A stretch of 5,122 nucleotides of DNA from the NCBI GenBank assembly GCA_013813825.1, contig JACCRA010000661.1, positions 1-5,122 of the forward strand, in the 5' to 3' direction. The translations under genes were made by a program, and so were the position numbers. The notes below the pieces were generated by a model. That model had not been told where the DNA came from, made no database searches, and saw nothing but the letters and a program-made list of their open reading frames with translations. This DNA comes from Pyrinomonadaceae bacterium (GTDB lineage Bacteria > Acidobacteriota > Blastocatellia > Pyrinomonadales > Pyrinomonadaceae). Below, piece by piece: positions 1-5,061 of the stretch; position 1 is the first letter of the stretch; each line of letters begins with the position of its first letter.

Positions 1-84
1 CACCAGAGCCACATGGCGCGGTGGATGCGGCGCGTCCTCGGGGTTTCGCCTTCGTCCGTGGTCAGCAACTCTCGCGCACGGTGA
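1..84 (+). CDS. AraC-family transcriptional regulator, C-terminal end only (partial)
   Basis: Reading from base 1 gives HQSHMARWMRRVLGVSPSS, then nine more residues and a TGA at 82-84. This matches the second helix-turn-helix of AraC/XylS regulators, where the usual pattern is DQSHFxRxFKRxxGxSPSxYR: the QSH, the aromatic/basic RWMRR helix and the GVSPS turn are all present. The rest of the gene lies left of the window, so ligand and target genes cannot be inferred. The tail after GVSPS is about 11 residues, normal for the family, so the gene seems to end naturally. Two other frames also run open for a while here, but neither resembles a known family. Assignment rests on one short motif; the family call is likely, the function unknown. 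Confidence 0.7.
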   Translation, partial: HQSHMARWMRRVLGVSPSSVVSNSRAR

Positions 85-224
85 GTTGCGGGAAGGTCAC
101 GCCTCCAACCACGCCGCCGCGCTAATGTCGTTCATCGCGGACACCGCAAGGTACTTCGGGTAAAGACGACTGGTTTAAATAAGAAGCGCCTCCACGTAAA
201 AAGATGCAGGCACTTCCTCAAAAG

Positions 225-262
225 TGGCGGAGCCGACGGGGCTCGAGCCCGCGACCTCCGGC
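225..262 (-). pseudogene. 3'-terminal tRNA remnant (acceptor 3' strand, T arm, variable loop); possible attachment-site scar
   Basis: Read on the minus strand, this is a textbook tRNA 3' portion. A 5-base stem GCCGG (262-258) is followed by variable loop AGGTC (257-253), T stem GCGGG (252-248), T loop CTCGAGC (247-241), T stem CCCGT (240-236), acceptor strand CGGCTCC (235-229), discriminator G (228) and CCA (227-225). The T stem pairs with one G-U. The matching 5' acceptor strand (GGAGCCG or a wobble form) and a D arm are absent from the expected place near base 300. tRNA likeness stops at the junction of anticodon stem and loop, because the next bases would put C at position 37. A truncated 3' half of this size is typical of what integration at a tRNA leaves behind. 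The amino-acid identity cannot be given because the anticodon is lost. Confidence 0.65.
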
Positions 263-366
263 TGATTACATTGCTGACATGTTAGTACCCCGACTTGGCG
301 CGTTGTTGGCGTGATGATGTGACAAGAATTACCGAGATGGGCTATGCTTTGACGACCGCCGAGTGT

Positions 367-396
367 TTGAAATCTCAGCAATTCTTACGTGATACG
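367..396 (+). promoter_or_regulatory. candidate sigma-70-type promoter for the aberrant tRNA-Ser
   Basis: TTGAAA at 367-372 matches five of six bases of the -35 consensus. A weaker -10-like GATACG lies at 391-396 after an 18-base spacer. A start around 403-404 would fall directly at the 5' end of the tRNA-like gene at 405. The stretch 365-400 is clearly more AT-rich than its surroundings. The -10 matches only three of six bases, so this is suggestive only. Confidence 0.3.
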
Positions 397-404
397 TTTT
401 AAGC

Positions 405-476
405 GGAGAGGGTGGAGCGGACTCGAAAACCGGAGTGGTCGAAAGGCCACCGTGGGTTCGAATCCCACCCTCTCCG
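405..476 (+). tRNA. aberrant tRNA-Ser(CGA)-like gene lacking a normal D-arm region
   Basis: Acceptor strands GGAGAGG (405-411) and CCTCTCC (469-475) pair perfectly, with G discriminator at 476. The T arm is perfect: GTGGG (452-456), loop TTCGAAT, CCCAC (464-468). A loop CTCGAAA (422-428) gives anticodon CGA at 424-426, read as serine. The anticodon stem is poor: only 418-420 with 430-432 pair, while the end pairs are G-G and A-A. A hairpin GTGGTC-GAAA-GGCCAC (435-450) sits where the long serine variable arm belongs. Only five bases (412-416) separate the acceptor from the anticodon stem, where about 19-20 are normal. The total is 72 bases, against 87 for the intact tRNA-Ser downstream before its CCA. 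The gene encodes no CCA (GCT follows). It may be a pseudogene, a rearranged gene or, less likely, a functional D-armless tRNA. TCG codons could be read by another tRNA-Ser. Confidence 0.6.
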
Positions 477-496
477 CTCGAATCTAAGGCTGAAGT

Positions 497-515
497 AGGA
501 AGGCGGAAGGGTGAA
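497..515 (+). repeat. low-complexity GGAAGGCGGAAGGRTGAA-type repeat, left copy
   Basis: The purine-rich string AAGGCGGAAGGGTGAA (500-515) recurs in inverted orientation at 897-927, with 15 of 16 bases equal in the best alignment. Together the copies flank the four-helix-bundle pseudogene. In my recollection such GGCGGAAGGATGAA strings are common between genes in Acidobacteria-like genomes. The end of this copy includes the GTG proposed as start of the pseudogene and may have served as its ribosome binding site. Confidence 0.5.
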
Positions 516-875
516 GAATGATGACTTAAGGGAGAGGATGAAGGCGTTCGCTTTGCGAGTCATCAAGTTGTATGGAGCGTTGCCATAGAGCGTTGAGTCG
601 CACACGCTCGGCAAGCAAATTCTCCGTTCTGGAACGTCCGTCGGGGCGCATTATCGCGAGGCGCAACGAGCCAAGTCTGACGCTGACTGCATCAGCAAAA
701 TCGATGGCGCTTTGCAAGAGTTAGACGAGACCGCATACTGGTTGGAGTTGCTGAGCGAGTCGGAAATCTTCAACGCCTCAAGCCGCCCCACGCGGAGGCC
801 GAGGAACTGACCAAGATTTTGGTGACTATCGCCAAACAAGTTAAGCAAAGAACGAAGACCGGCCAGAAGGAATAG
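511..875 (+). pseudogene. four-helix-bundle protein of the S23/IVS (23S rRNA intervening sequence) family, broken
   Basis: From GTG 511 the reading is MKNDDLRERMKAFALRVIKL..., reaching an in-frame TAG at 586-588. After it, the same frame continues with LGKQILRSGTSVGAHYREAQ, then an acidic helix (KIDGALQELDETAYWLELL). A further shift near 785-790 is needed, because the original frame stops at TGA 808-810. The -1 frame continues AEAEELTKILVTIAKQVKQR to TAG 873-875. The motif LLRSGTSVGANYREA and the following DE(T/S)AYWLELL are the hallmark of this family, whose members are about 115-130 residues. The reconstructed length of about 121 fits a formerly complete gene. Family members form pentamers of four-helix bundles and are often found inside rRNA intervening sequences; their function is unknown. 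With one stop and one frameshift no full protein can be made. It lies between two tRNA-Ser sequences. Confidence 0.85.
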
Positions 876-896
876 CGAAAGCATCGTTACCACACT

Positions 897-927
897 TTCA
901 TCCTTCCGCCTTCCGCCTTCATCCTTG
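897..927 (-). repeat. low-complexity GGCGGAAGGATGAA-type repeat, inverted right copy
   Basis: Read on the minus strand this is GGATGAAGGCGGAAGG followed by CGGAAGGATGAA, that is, overlapping units of GGCGGAAGGATGAA. It is the inverted counterpart of 497-515 across the S23-family pseudogene. It ends a few bases before tRNA-Ser(GGA), so it lies in that tRNA's upstream region and no clear -10 or -35 promoter can be picked out there. Probably a dispersed intergenic repeat rather than transposon ends, since the match is short and imperfect. Confidence 0.5.
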
Positions 928-932
928 CTTTT

Positions 933-1023
<91 letters not shown>

Positions 1024-1035
1024 TTATGAAGCTGG

Positions 1036-1107
1036 TGAACGCGGAATGATGAGTGAGAAATACAGGGCTTCGAACGCCTTTTGCTCTCAATCATCATTCC
1101 GCTTTCA
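1036..1107. repeat. long imperfect palindrome downstream of tRNA-Ser(GGA)
   Basis: TGAA (1036-1039), GCGGAATGATGA (1041-1052) and TGAGA (1054-1058) pair respectively with TTCA (1104-1107), TCATCATTCCGC (1091-1102) and TCTCA (1085-1089). This gives 21 pairs with two single mismatches around a 26-base loop (1059-1084). Position directly after a tRNA would allow a role in ending transcription, but there is no T tract after the right arm. A REP- or MITE-like dispersed palindrome is equally possible, because its arms resemble the GGCGGAATGA-type strings elsewhere in the window. The right arm lies 37 bases before the start of the secreted protein gene. Confidence 0.65.
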
Positions 1108-1144
1108 TCGTTTACGGCGGACTTCGCGGAGGCGAGTGGCGGTC

Positions 1145-1684
1145 ATGTTGAAAACCAACTTTATCTGCCTGCTTGCGGCTGGCCTACTCGTCGGCGTCGT
1201 GCCTGCCGCTACGGCGGCGGGGGGCGGCGCGGTTCCCGCGGCGGTGCAGCGCGGTAGTAAAAAGCAACCTGCGGCGGTCGTCTGCCCCGATCCGACCATG
1301 CCGTGCAAAACGACTTTCGAGTTTCGCCCGCACCAGTTACCCTTTCGCCTGCCTGCCAACGCCGTCATTTTCGACACCGAGCAGTTCTACGCCATCGTCC
1401 TGAAGAGTGTGCGCGACGAGGCGGAGGGCTGTGCCGACTTCATTCCAGAAGCCGAGCGTCTTCAAGCGCAGGCGTTATTTCCGCGCTACAAGGTTTTTAG
1501 TTCGCGGTGTTACGACCCGGAAGAGTTGTATTACACGAACGTCGCGCCGAAGCAGCAGTTCATGGCCGTCTATGCAGGGCGGACGCGGGCCGAGGCCGGG
1601 CGGATGCTCGCCAAAGTGAAAGCGACGGGTAGCTTCCCCGGCGCTAATTTGCGCCGGATGCGAACCGGTTTTAACGGCACTTGA
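1145..1684 (+). CDS. secreted SPOR-like protein of unknown function
   Basis: The 179-residue product starts MLKTNFICLLAAGLLVGVV, a clear Sec signal peptide with likely cleavage near A22-A25 (AATAA). An Ala/Gly-rich stretch to about residue 45 follows, then a folded part. Residues 80-154 hold two stretches that look like the halves of a SPOR (peptidoglycan-binding) fold: FYAIVLKSVRD near 81-91, and FMAVYAGRTRAEAGRMLAKVKATG near 139-162, the latter close to the usual VYAGPFxTRAEAExxLAKL. Four cysteines (C47, C54, C96, C122) remain after cleavage and could form disulfides in the envelope. The frame is open back through the tRNA-Ser, so the start is a choice. ATG 1145 begins the signal peptide and has GGAGG at 1128-1132, a rather long 12-base spacing. 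GTG 1136 would be only 3 bases from it. The SPOR assignment is tentative; export is much more certain. Confidence 0.75.
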   Translation: MLKTNFICLLAAGLLVGVVPAATAAGGGAVPAAVQRGSKKQPAAVVCPDPTMPCKTTFEFRPHQLPFRLPANAVIFDTEQFYAIVLKSVRDEAEGCADFIPEAERLQAQALFPRYKVFSSRCYDPEELYYTNVAPKQQFMAVYAGRTRAEAGRMLAKVKATGSFPGANLRRMRTGFNGT

Positions 1685-1736
1685 AAGTTTGCCCCGCTCG
1701 TAGTGACGGTGCTCGCGTCTCTTCGGTCCTGCCCTG

Positions 1737-2261
1737 ATGCTCAAGCCTTTCCTGCGTCCCAATCTGGACCTTCTGTTCGTTGGATTCAACCCGCACCCGT
1801 ACAGTTGGGAACGCGGCCGGTATTACGCCCACGGGAGTTTGTGGCGCATCCTCCGCAAGTCGGGACTCGCGCCGGACATCCGCGACGATTCACAACTCTT
1901 CGATCATAACTTCGGGATCACGGATTTGGTTCACGACCGCCCGACGCGCGAGGCGAAAGAGATCAGCGACGATGATTATGCCCGTGCCGCAGTGCGCCTG
2001 CGCCGGCAACTCGCGCGCTTGTGTCCGCGCGTCGTCTGCTTTACTGGCAAGGACGTGTATCGACATTTCGCCGGGCTGAAACGGAGCGCAATTGTCGAGT
2101 ACGGCCTGCAAAGTGAAGGCTTCAAGAATTCGTGGTTATTCGTCGCGCCGTTTCCGTCGCACAAGTGGCTGACGGACGCCGAAAAGGCGCGACATTACGC
2201 TGGCGTGTTGCCGCTCCTGAAGTCTCCACGGGCGGTTGCCAACGCGAAGCTAAACGGTTAA
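1737..2261 (+). CDS. Mug/TDG-family uracil (mismatch-specific) DNA glycosylase
   Basis: The 174-residue product matches the length of Escherichia coli Mug (168). Motif A reads LLFVGFNPHP (12-21), equivalent to VVFCGINPGL in Mug, and keeps the Asn (N18) that activates water for cleavage of the glycosidic bond. Further blocks align: YYAHGSLWRILRKSGL (29-44), FGITDLVHDRPTREAKEIS (59-77; Mug has CGVTKLVDRPTVQANEVS) and VVCFTGKDVYRHF (99-111). The usual NPSGL motif B is replaced by PFPSHKWL (138-145), so the loop that probes the opposite strand is altered and substrate choice may differ. The expected role is removal of uracil or modified bases from G mismatches in cytoplasmic base-excision repair. 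The gene begins 52 bases after the secreted protein gene, with no strong ribosome binding site before ATG 1737. No close partner gene explains its position. Confidence 0.85.
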   Translation: MLKPFLRPNLDLLFVGFNPHPYSWERGRYYAHGSLWRILRKSGLAPDIRDDSQLFDHNFGITDLVHDRPTREAKEISDDDYARAAVRLRRQLARLCPRVVCFTGKDVYRHFAGLKRSAIVEYGLQSEGFKNSWLFVAPFPSHKWLTDAEKARHYAGVLPLLKSPRAVANAKLNG

Positions 2262-2322
2262 AGTCTCGTCTCGCGGCAATCGTCGGTTGCGGTTCGCCGC
2301 CCTCGATCTTTTCTTAACTTAT

Positions 2323-2426
2323 CAGACTTCGGGCTCCGCACAACGCTCGCCTCGCGAACTCCGCCAGGCCGGGAACGGAGCAACGGTAGCGACGGCTGCG
2401 TGTGTTGCGGGTCGGTCCGGAGTCTG
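2323..2426 (+). ncRNA. ffs: signal recognition particle RNA, small bacterial type (4.5S)
   Basis: The conserved apical domain is present: CGAACTCCGCCAGG (2355-2368) followed by a GGAA tetraloop (2372-2375) and CGGAGCAACGG (2376-2386). This is close to the CGAACCCCGCCAGGCCCGGAAGGGAGCAACGG pattern common in actinobacterial and other SRP RNAs. The ends pair as CAGACTTCGG (2323-2332) with CCGGAGTCTG (2417-2426), ten pairs with one G-U. Inner pieces such as CCGCA (2336-2340) with TGCGG (2406-2410) continue the rod. The RNA binds the M domain of Ffh to form the particle that targets nascent membrane proteins. The pair closing the tetraloop is G2371-C2376 instead of the usual C-G, a matched double change. 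Upstream, 2305-2322 is AT-rich and may hold the promoter, but no good hexamers are seen. Exact ends are estimated from pairing. Confidence 0.9.
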
Positions 2427-2437
2427 GCCACTTCCTC

Positions 2438-2556
2438 AAAAAGAGTTGCCGCTCTGGTCGCGACACTCAAGGTTGCCGAAGCGCGCACAGTTGGAGCACA
2501 ATCCAACCGCGCCGCCACTACCTTGATGATTGATCGCACGCGTGGCAACTCTTTTT
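2438..2556. repeat. 119-base nested foldback with perfect 13-base inverted ends
   Basis: AAAAAGAGTTGCC (2438-2450) and GGCAACTCTTTTT (2544-2556) are perfect inverse complements. Inside, TCAAGGT (2467-2473) pairs with ACCTTGA (2520-2526), GCGCG (2481-2485) with CGCGC (2508-2512), and GTTGGA (2490-2495) with TCCAAC (2502-2507) around loop GCACAA. The unpaired spacers are nearly equal on both sides (16 and 17, then 7 and 7), so the whole folds as one long hairpin. It begins 11 bases after the SRP RNA and ends 6 bases before the VOC start codon. The A tract and T tract at the ends resemble a bidirectional terminator, but the loop is far too long for a standard one. A MITE-like insertion, a structured leader or an independent small RNA are all possible. 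Confidence 0.75.
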
Positions 2557-2562
2557 CCGTTT

Positions 2563-2934
2563 ATGAAAGTCCACATCAAAAAATTGGATCACCTGCAACT
2601 CTGCATCCCTCCGGGGACGGAACAGCAGGCGCGGGAGTTTTACGGCAAACTGCTCGGCCTCGAAGAGATCGAAAAGCCGGGACCACTGAAAGCGCGCGGC
2701 GGGATGTGGTTTCAGCTCGCCGATATTCAACTGCACATCGGCGTCGAAGATTATCACAGCAAGTCGAAGCGTCATCCCGCGTTTGAAGTCGAGAACATCG
2801 AAACCGTCCGCGCCTACCTCGAAGCGAACGGCGTGCCGACGCGCGACGAAATTCAACTCGCCGGCGTCAAGCGTTTCTCCTTCTTCGATCCCTTCGCCAA
2901 CCGCATCGAGTTTTTAGAAAAGTTCACAAGCTGA
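2563..2934 (+). CDS. VOC-superfamily protein (glyoxalase/bleomycin resistance/dioxygenase fold)
   Basis: The 123-residue product shows the paired beta-alpha-beta-beta-beta modules of VOC proteins. The first opens with KLDHLQLCIPPG (7-18) and helix QQAREFYGKLLGL (21-33), then MWFQLADIQLHIGVE (48-62). The second opens with HPAFEVENIETVRAYLEANGV (71-91) and ends with FDPFANRIEFLE (108-119). H10, H71 and E116 sit at the usual metal-ligand positions, so a metal-dependent enzyme is likely, but the substrate cannot be read from sequence. An upstream in-frame ATG at 2530 was not used, because homology starts at MKVHIKKLDH and the extra residues come from the foldback arm. No Shine-Dalgarno is seen: the bases before ATG 2563 are CTCTTTTTCCGTTT. 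The gene probably forms a pair with dnaX, 30 bases downstream. Confidence 0.88.
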   Translation: MKVHIKKLDHLQLCIPPGTEQQAREFYGKLLGLEEIEKPGPLKARGGMWFQLADIQLHIGVEDYHSKSKRHPAFEVENIETVRAYLEANGVPTRDEIQLAGVKRFSFFDPFANRIEFLEKFTS

Positions 2935-2961
2935 AAACTGAGAACTGAATACTGAGAACTG
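2931..2961 (+). repeat. 7-base tandem repeat CTGARAA filling the VOC-dnaX gap
   Basis: Units CTGAAAA (2931-2937), CTGAGAA (2938-2944), CTGAATA (2945-2951) and CTGAGAA (2952-2958), then a partial CTG (2959-2961). The first unit contains the TGA stop of the VOC gene (2932-2934). The last full unit lies where the dnaX ribosome binding site should be; GAGAA at 2954-2958 is the only purine run at a sensible distance (6 bases) from ATG 2965. Strings of this kind are, as far as I recall, frequent between genes in Acidobacteria and related phyla. Confidence 0.8.
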
Positions 2962-2964
2962 TCT

Positions 2965-5061
2965 ATGGCCTACCAAGTCATCGCACGCAAATGGCGACCG
3001 CAGATGTTCGAGGAAGTGACAGGCCAAGAGCCGATCACGCGCACGCTGCGCGGCGCGATTGAGCACGAGCGGTTGCACCACGCTTATCTCTTCTCCGGCG
3101 CGCGCGGCGTGGGAAAGACGACGACGGCGCGACTGCTGGCGAAGGCTTTGAACTGCCACAAATTTCAGTGCCCGACAGTCGCGCCGTGCAAGACGACCGA
3201 TGCGGATCAATGTTCGTCATGCCGCGAGATTGCGGAGGGGCGCTCGATTGACGTGTTGGAAATTGACGCGGCCTCGAACACTGGCGTCGATAACGTGCGC
3301 GAAGGGATTATCAACAACGTCGGCGTCCGCCCCGCCCGCGACCGCCACAAAGTTTTCATCATCGACGAAGTGCATATGCTCTCCGGCGCGGCCTTCAACG
3401 CTTTGTTGAAGACGCTCGAAGAGCCGCCCTCCCGCGTCGTCTTCATTATGGCGACGACCGAATCGCACAAAGTGCCGGACACGATTCTGTCGCGTTGCCA
3501 GCAGTTTGAGTTTCGCACCATCGCGACGCAGAAGATCGGGGAGCGGCTGCGCCAGATCGCCGACGCGGAGCAGATCAAGATTGACGACGCCGCGCTCCGC
3601 GAGATCGCGCGCGCCGGTGAAGGCTCAATGCGCGACGCGCAGACGGCTTTCGATCAAGTGATCAGTTTCAGCGAAGGCGCGATCAAGACCGCCGACGTGG
3701 AAGCCGCGCTCGGCATCGCGGGCGCGGAGTTGCGCTCTCGCGTGATGCGCGCGGTGGCCGAAGGCGTGCCGCTTGAGGCGCTGGCCGTCGTCGATGATCT
3801 CGTGATGCGCGGCCACGATTTGCGGAACTTCTGCCGCGATATGATGGCGCATGTGCGCGATCTACTCGTCATCAGGGCGGCGGGCGATGCGGCTGATTTA
3901 GTTGACGCGAGCGAGGTTGAGCGGAAAGAACTGGCACGCGCGGCAGCCGAGTTTTCAGAGTCCGACTTGGTGCGCTTCTTCCACAGCCTGACCGAGACGG
4001 AGCAGACTCTGCGCGAGGGCGCGCACCCGCGCTACCAACTGGAGATCGGCCTCGTGAAGCTGATCGAGATGCGACGGCTCGCTCCCCTCGGCCGCCTTCT
4101 TGAGCGCCTGAGCGCGCTCGAAGAGGCGCTTAGAAGCGGCGCAACCACGTCGGCGGGTGGCACGGCGTTGGCCGCGCCTCCAACGGGCGGAAGCGCTCCG
4201 CCATCATCTCCTGCTCCGCGTCAGCGCGGCGGCGGCAGTGGCGGCGGCCCGACGACGGGCGGCTCATCTCGCTCACCCTCTTTTACGCCGCCGCCCGCCG
4301 CCGTCAATCAAACTACCGAGCTAGCCGCGCCGCCTGCCTCAGCCGCGCCGCCAGCGACAGTCGCGCCGCCGGAAGATCACGCAGTCGTTGCCGCCGCGCC
4401 GTCCCTCGCCGACGTGGCGAAGCAGCCGGAATCTCCTGTCTTCGCCGACGTTTTTCCCGATGCGCCATTCAAGCCCGCGTCTTACGCCGACGCGCCGTTC
4501 TGGGAATCGTCGCAGCCTGATCTCTCCGCGCCGCTCCGGCTCGTGCCGCCGCCATCGCCTGAAAAGGTCGCGCCGCCGCCACCACCCGCCGCGTCTTCAC
4601 CAAACGCTCGCCGCGCTGCTCTCGACGCACCAGCAGTTAGCCGCGCCGTTGCCGCCGACCCCAATTCGCTTGGCGAACAGTTGAAGCGTGCGTTCGAAGA
4701 TCGCTTCAAGCCGCTGCTTGCCATCGCGCTCGACGGCGCGCGCCAAGTCTCTCTGGATGGCGACGATTTATCCATCGCCTACGCGCCCGACAAGAAGCAC
4801 CTGCGCGACAGCCTCGCCAAGCCTGAGAGCTTGAAGCTGCTGCGCGAAGTGTGCCGCGAGTTGCTAGGGCGCGACGTGAATGTGAGCGTCGTCGTCAACG
4901 ACGGGCGCGCGGCAAATGATTCGCCGGCGGAAGAGGACGAGGAGCAGCGCGAGCGCCAACGCCTGCGCGAGATAGCCGAAAACCACCCGGCCGTCCAACA
5001 ACTGCTCCGCACCTTCCGCGCCGAGATCATCGAAGTGCGCCAACTGGAAACTGAGCCGTGA
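2965..5061 (+). CDS. dnaX: DNA polymerase III subunit gamma/tau (clamp-loader ATPase)
   Basis: The 698-residue product is the motor and organiser of the replicative clamp loader. Order of parts: AAA+ domain with Walker A GARGVGKT (45-52; K51), zinc-binding region with C64, C69, C75, C83 and C86, Walker [10 protein letters not shown] (131-139; D134, E135), sensor 1 ATTE (163-166), arginine finger SRC (176-178), sensor 2 GSMRDA (220-225) and a helical collar domain to about 375. A low-complexity Ala/Pro/Gly/Ser linker follows (about 391-560), then a folded tau-type C-terminal domain ([18 protein letters not shown], 568-585, to the end), which in other bacteria contacts polymerase and helicase. 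The zinc region is longer than in E. coli (Cys spacing CX4CX5CX7CX2C). No slippery heptamer for programmed frameshifting was found, so tau alone may be made. [13 protein letters not shown] at ATG 2965 is the standard N terminus. The ybaB-recR genes usual after dnaX are not reached. Confidence 0.98.
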   Translation: MAYQVIARKWRPQMFEEVTGQEPITRTLRGAIEHERLHHAYLFSGARGVGKTTTARLLAKALNCHKFQCPTVAPCKTTDADQCSSCREIAEGRSIDVLEIDAASNTGVDNVREGIINNVGVRPARDRHKVFIIDEVHMLSGAAFNALLKTLEEPPSRVVFIMATTESHKVPDTILSRCQQFEFRTIATQKIGERLRQIADAEQIKIDDAALREIARAGEGSMRDAQTAFDQVISFSEGAIKTADVEAALGIAGAELRSRVMRAVAEGVPLEALAVVDDLVMRGHDLRNFCRDMMAHVRDLLVIRAAGDAADLVDASEVERKELARAAAEFSESDLVRFFHSLTETEQTLREGAHPRYQLEIGLVKLIEMRRLAPLGRLLERLSALEEALRSGATTSAGGTALAAPPTGGSAPPSSPAPRQRGGGSGGGPTTGGSSRSPSFTPPPAAVNQTTELAAPPASAAPPATVAPPEDHAVVAAAPSLADVAKQPESPVFADVFPDAPFKPASYADAPFWESSQPDLSAPLRLVPPPSPEKVAPPPPPAASSPNARRAALDAPAVSRAVAADPNSLGEQLKRAFEDRFKPLLAIALDGARQVSLDGDDLSIAYAPDKKHLRDSLAKPESLKLLREVCRELLGRDVNVSVVVNDGRAANDSPAEEDEEQRERQRLREIAENHPAVQQLLRTFRAEIIEVRQLETEP

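Noticed and set aside
286..402. Open frame of 38 codons on the + strand (…RITEMGYALTTAECLKSQQF…) ending at TAA 400-402
   Set aside because: It follows a TAG at 283, has no good start or ribosome binding site and matches no family I recognise. It might be the tail of a lost element, but this cannot be supported.
2287..2320. Promoter for the SRP RNA using TTGCGG (2287-2292) as -35
   Set aside because: No hexamer at 16-18 bases spacing resembles a -10 box, so it is not listed as a feature.
2258..2548. Minus-strand 96-codon frame and two overlapping plus-strand frames in the ffs region
   Set aside because: They lie over the SRP RNA and the foldback and show no protein family features.
4555..4575. 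GAAAAG in the dnaX linker as a programmed -1 frameshift site
   Set aside because: In frame it reads CCT GAA AAG, which does not fit the X XXY YYZ slippery pattern.
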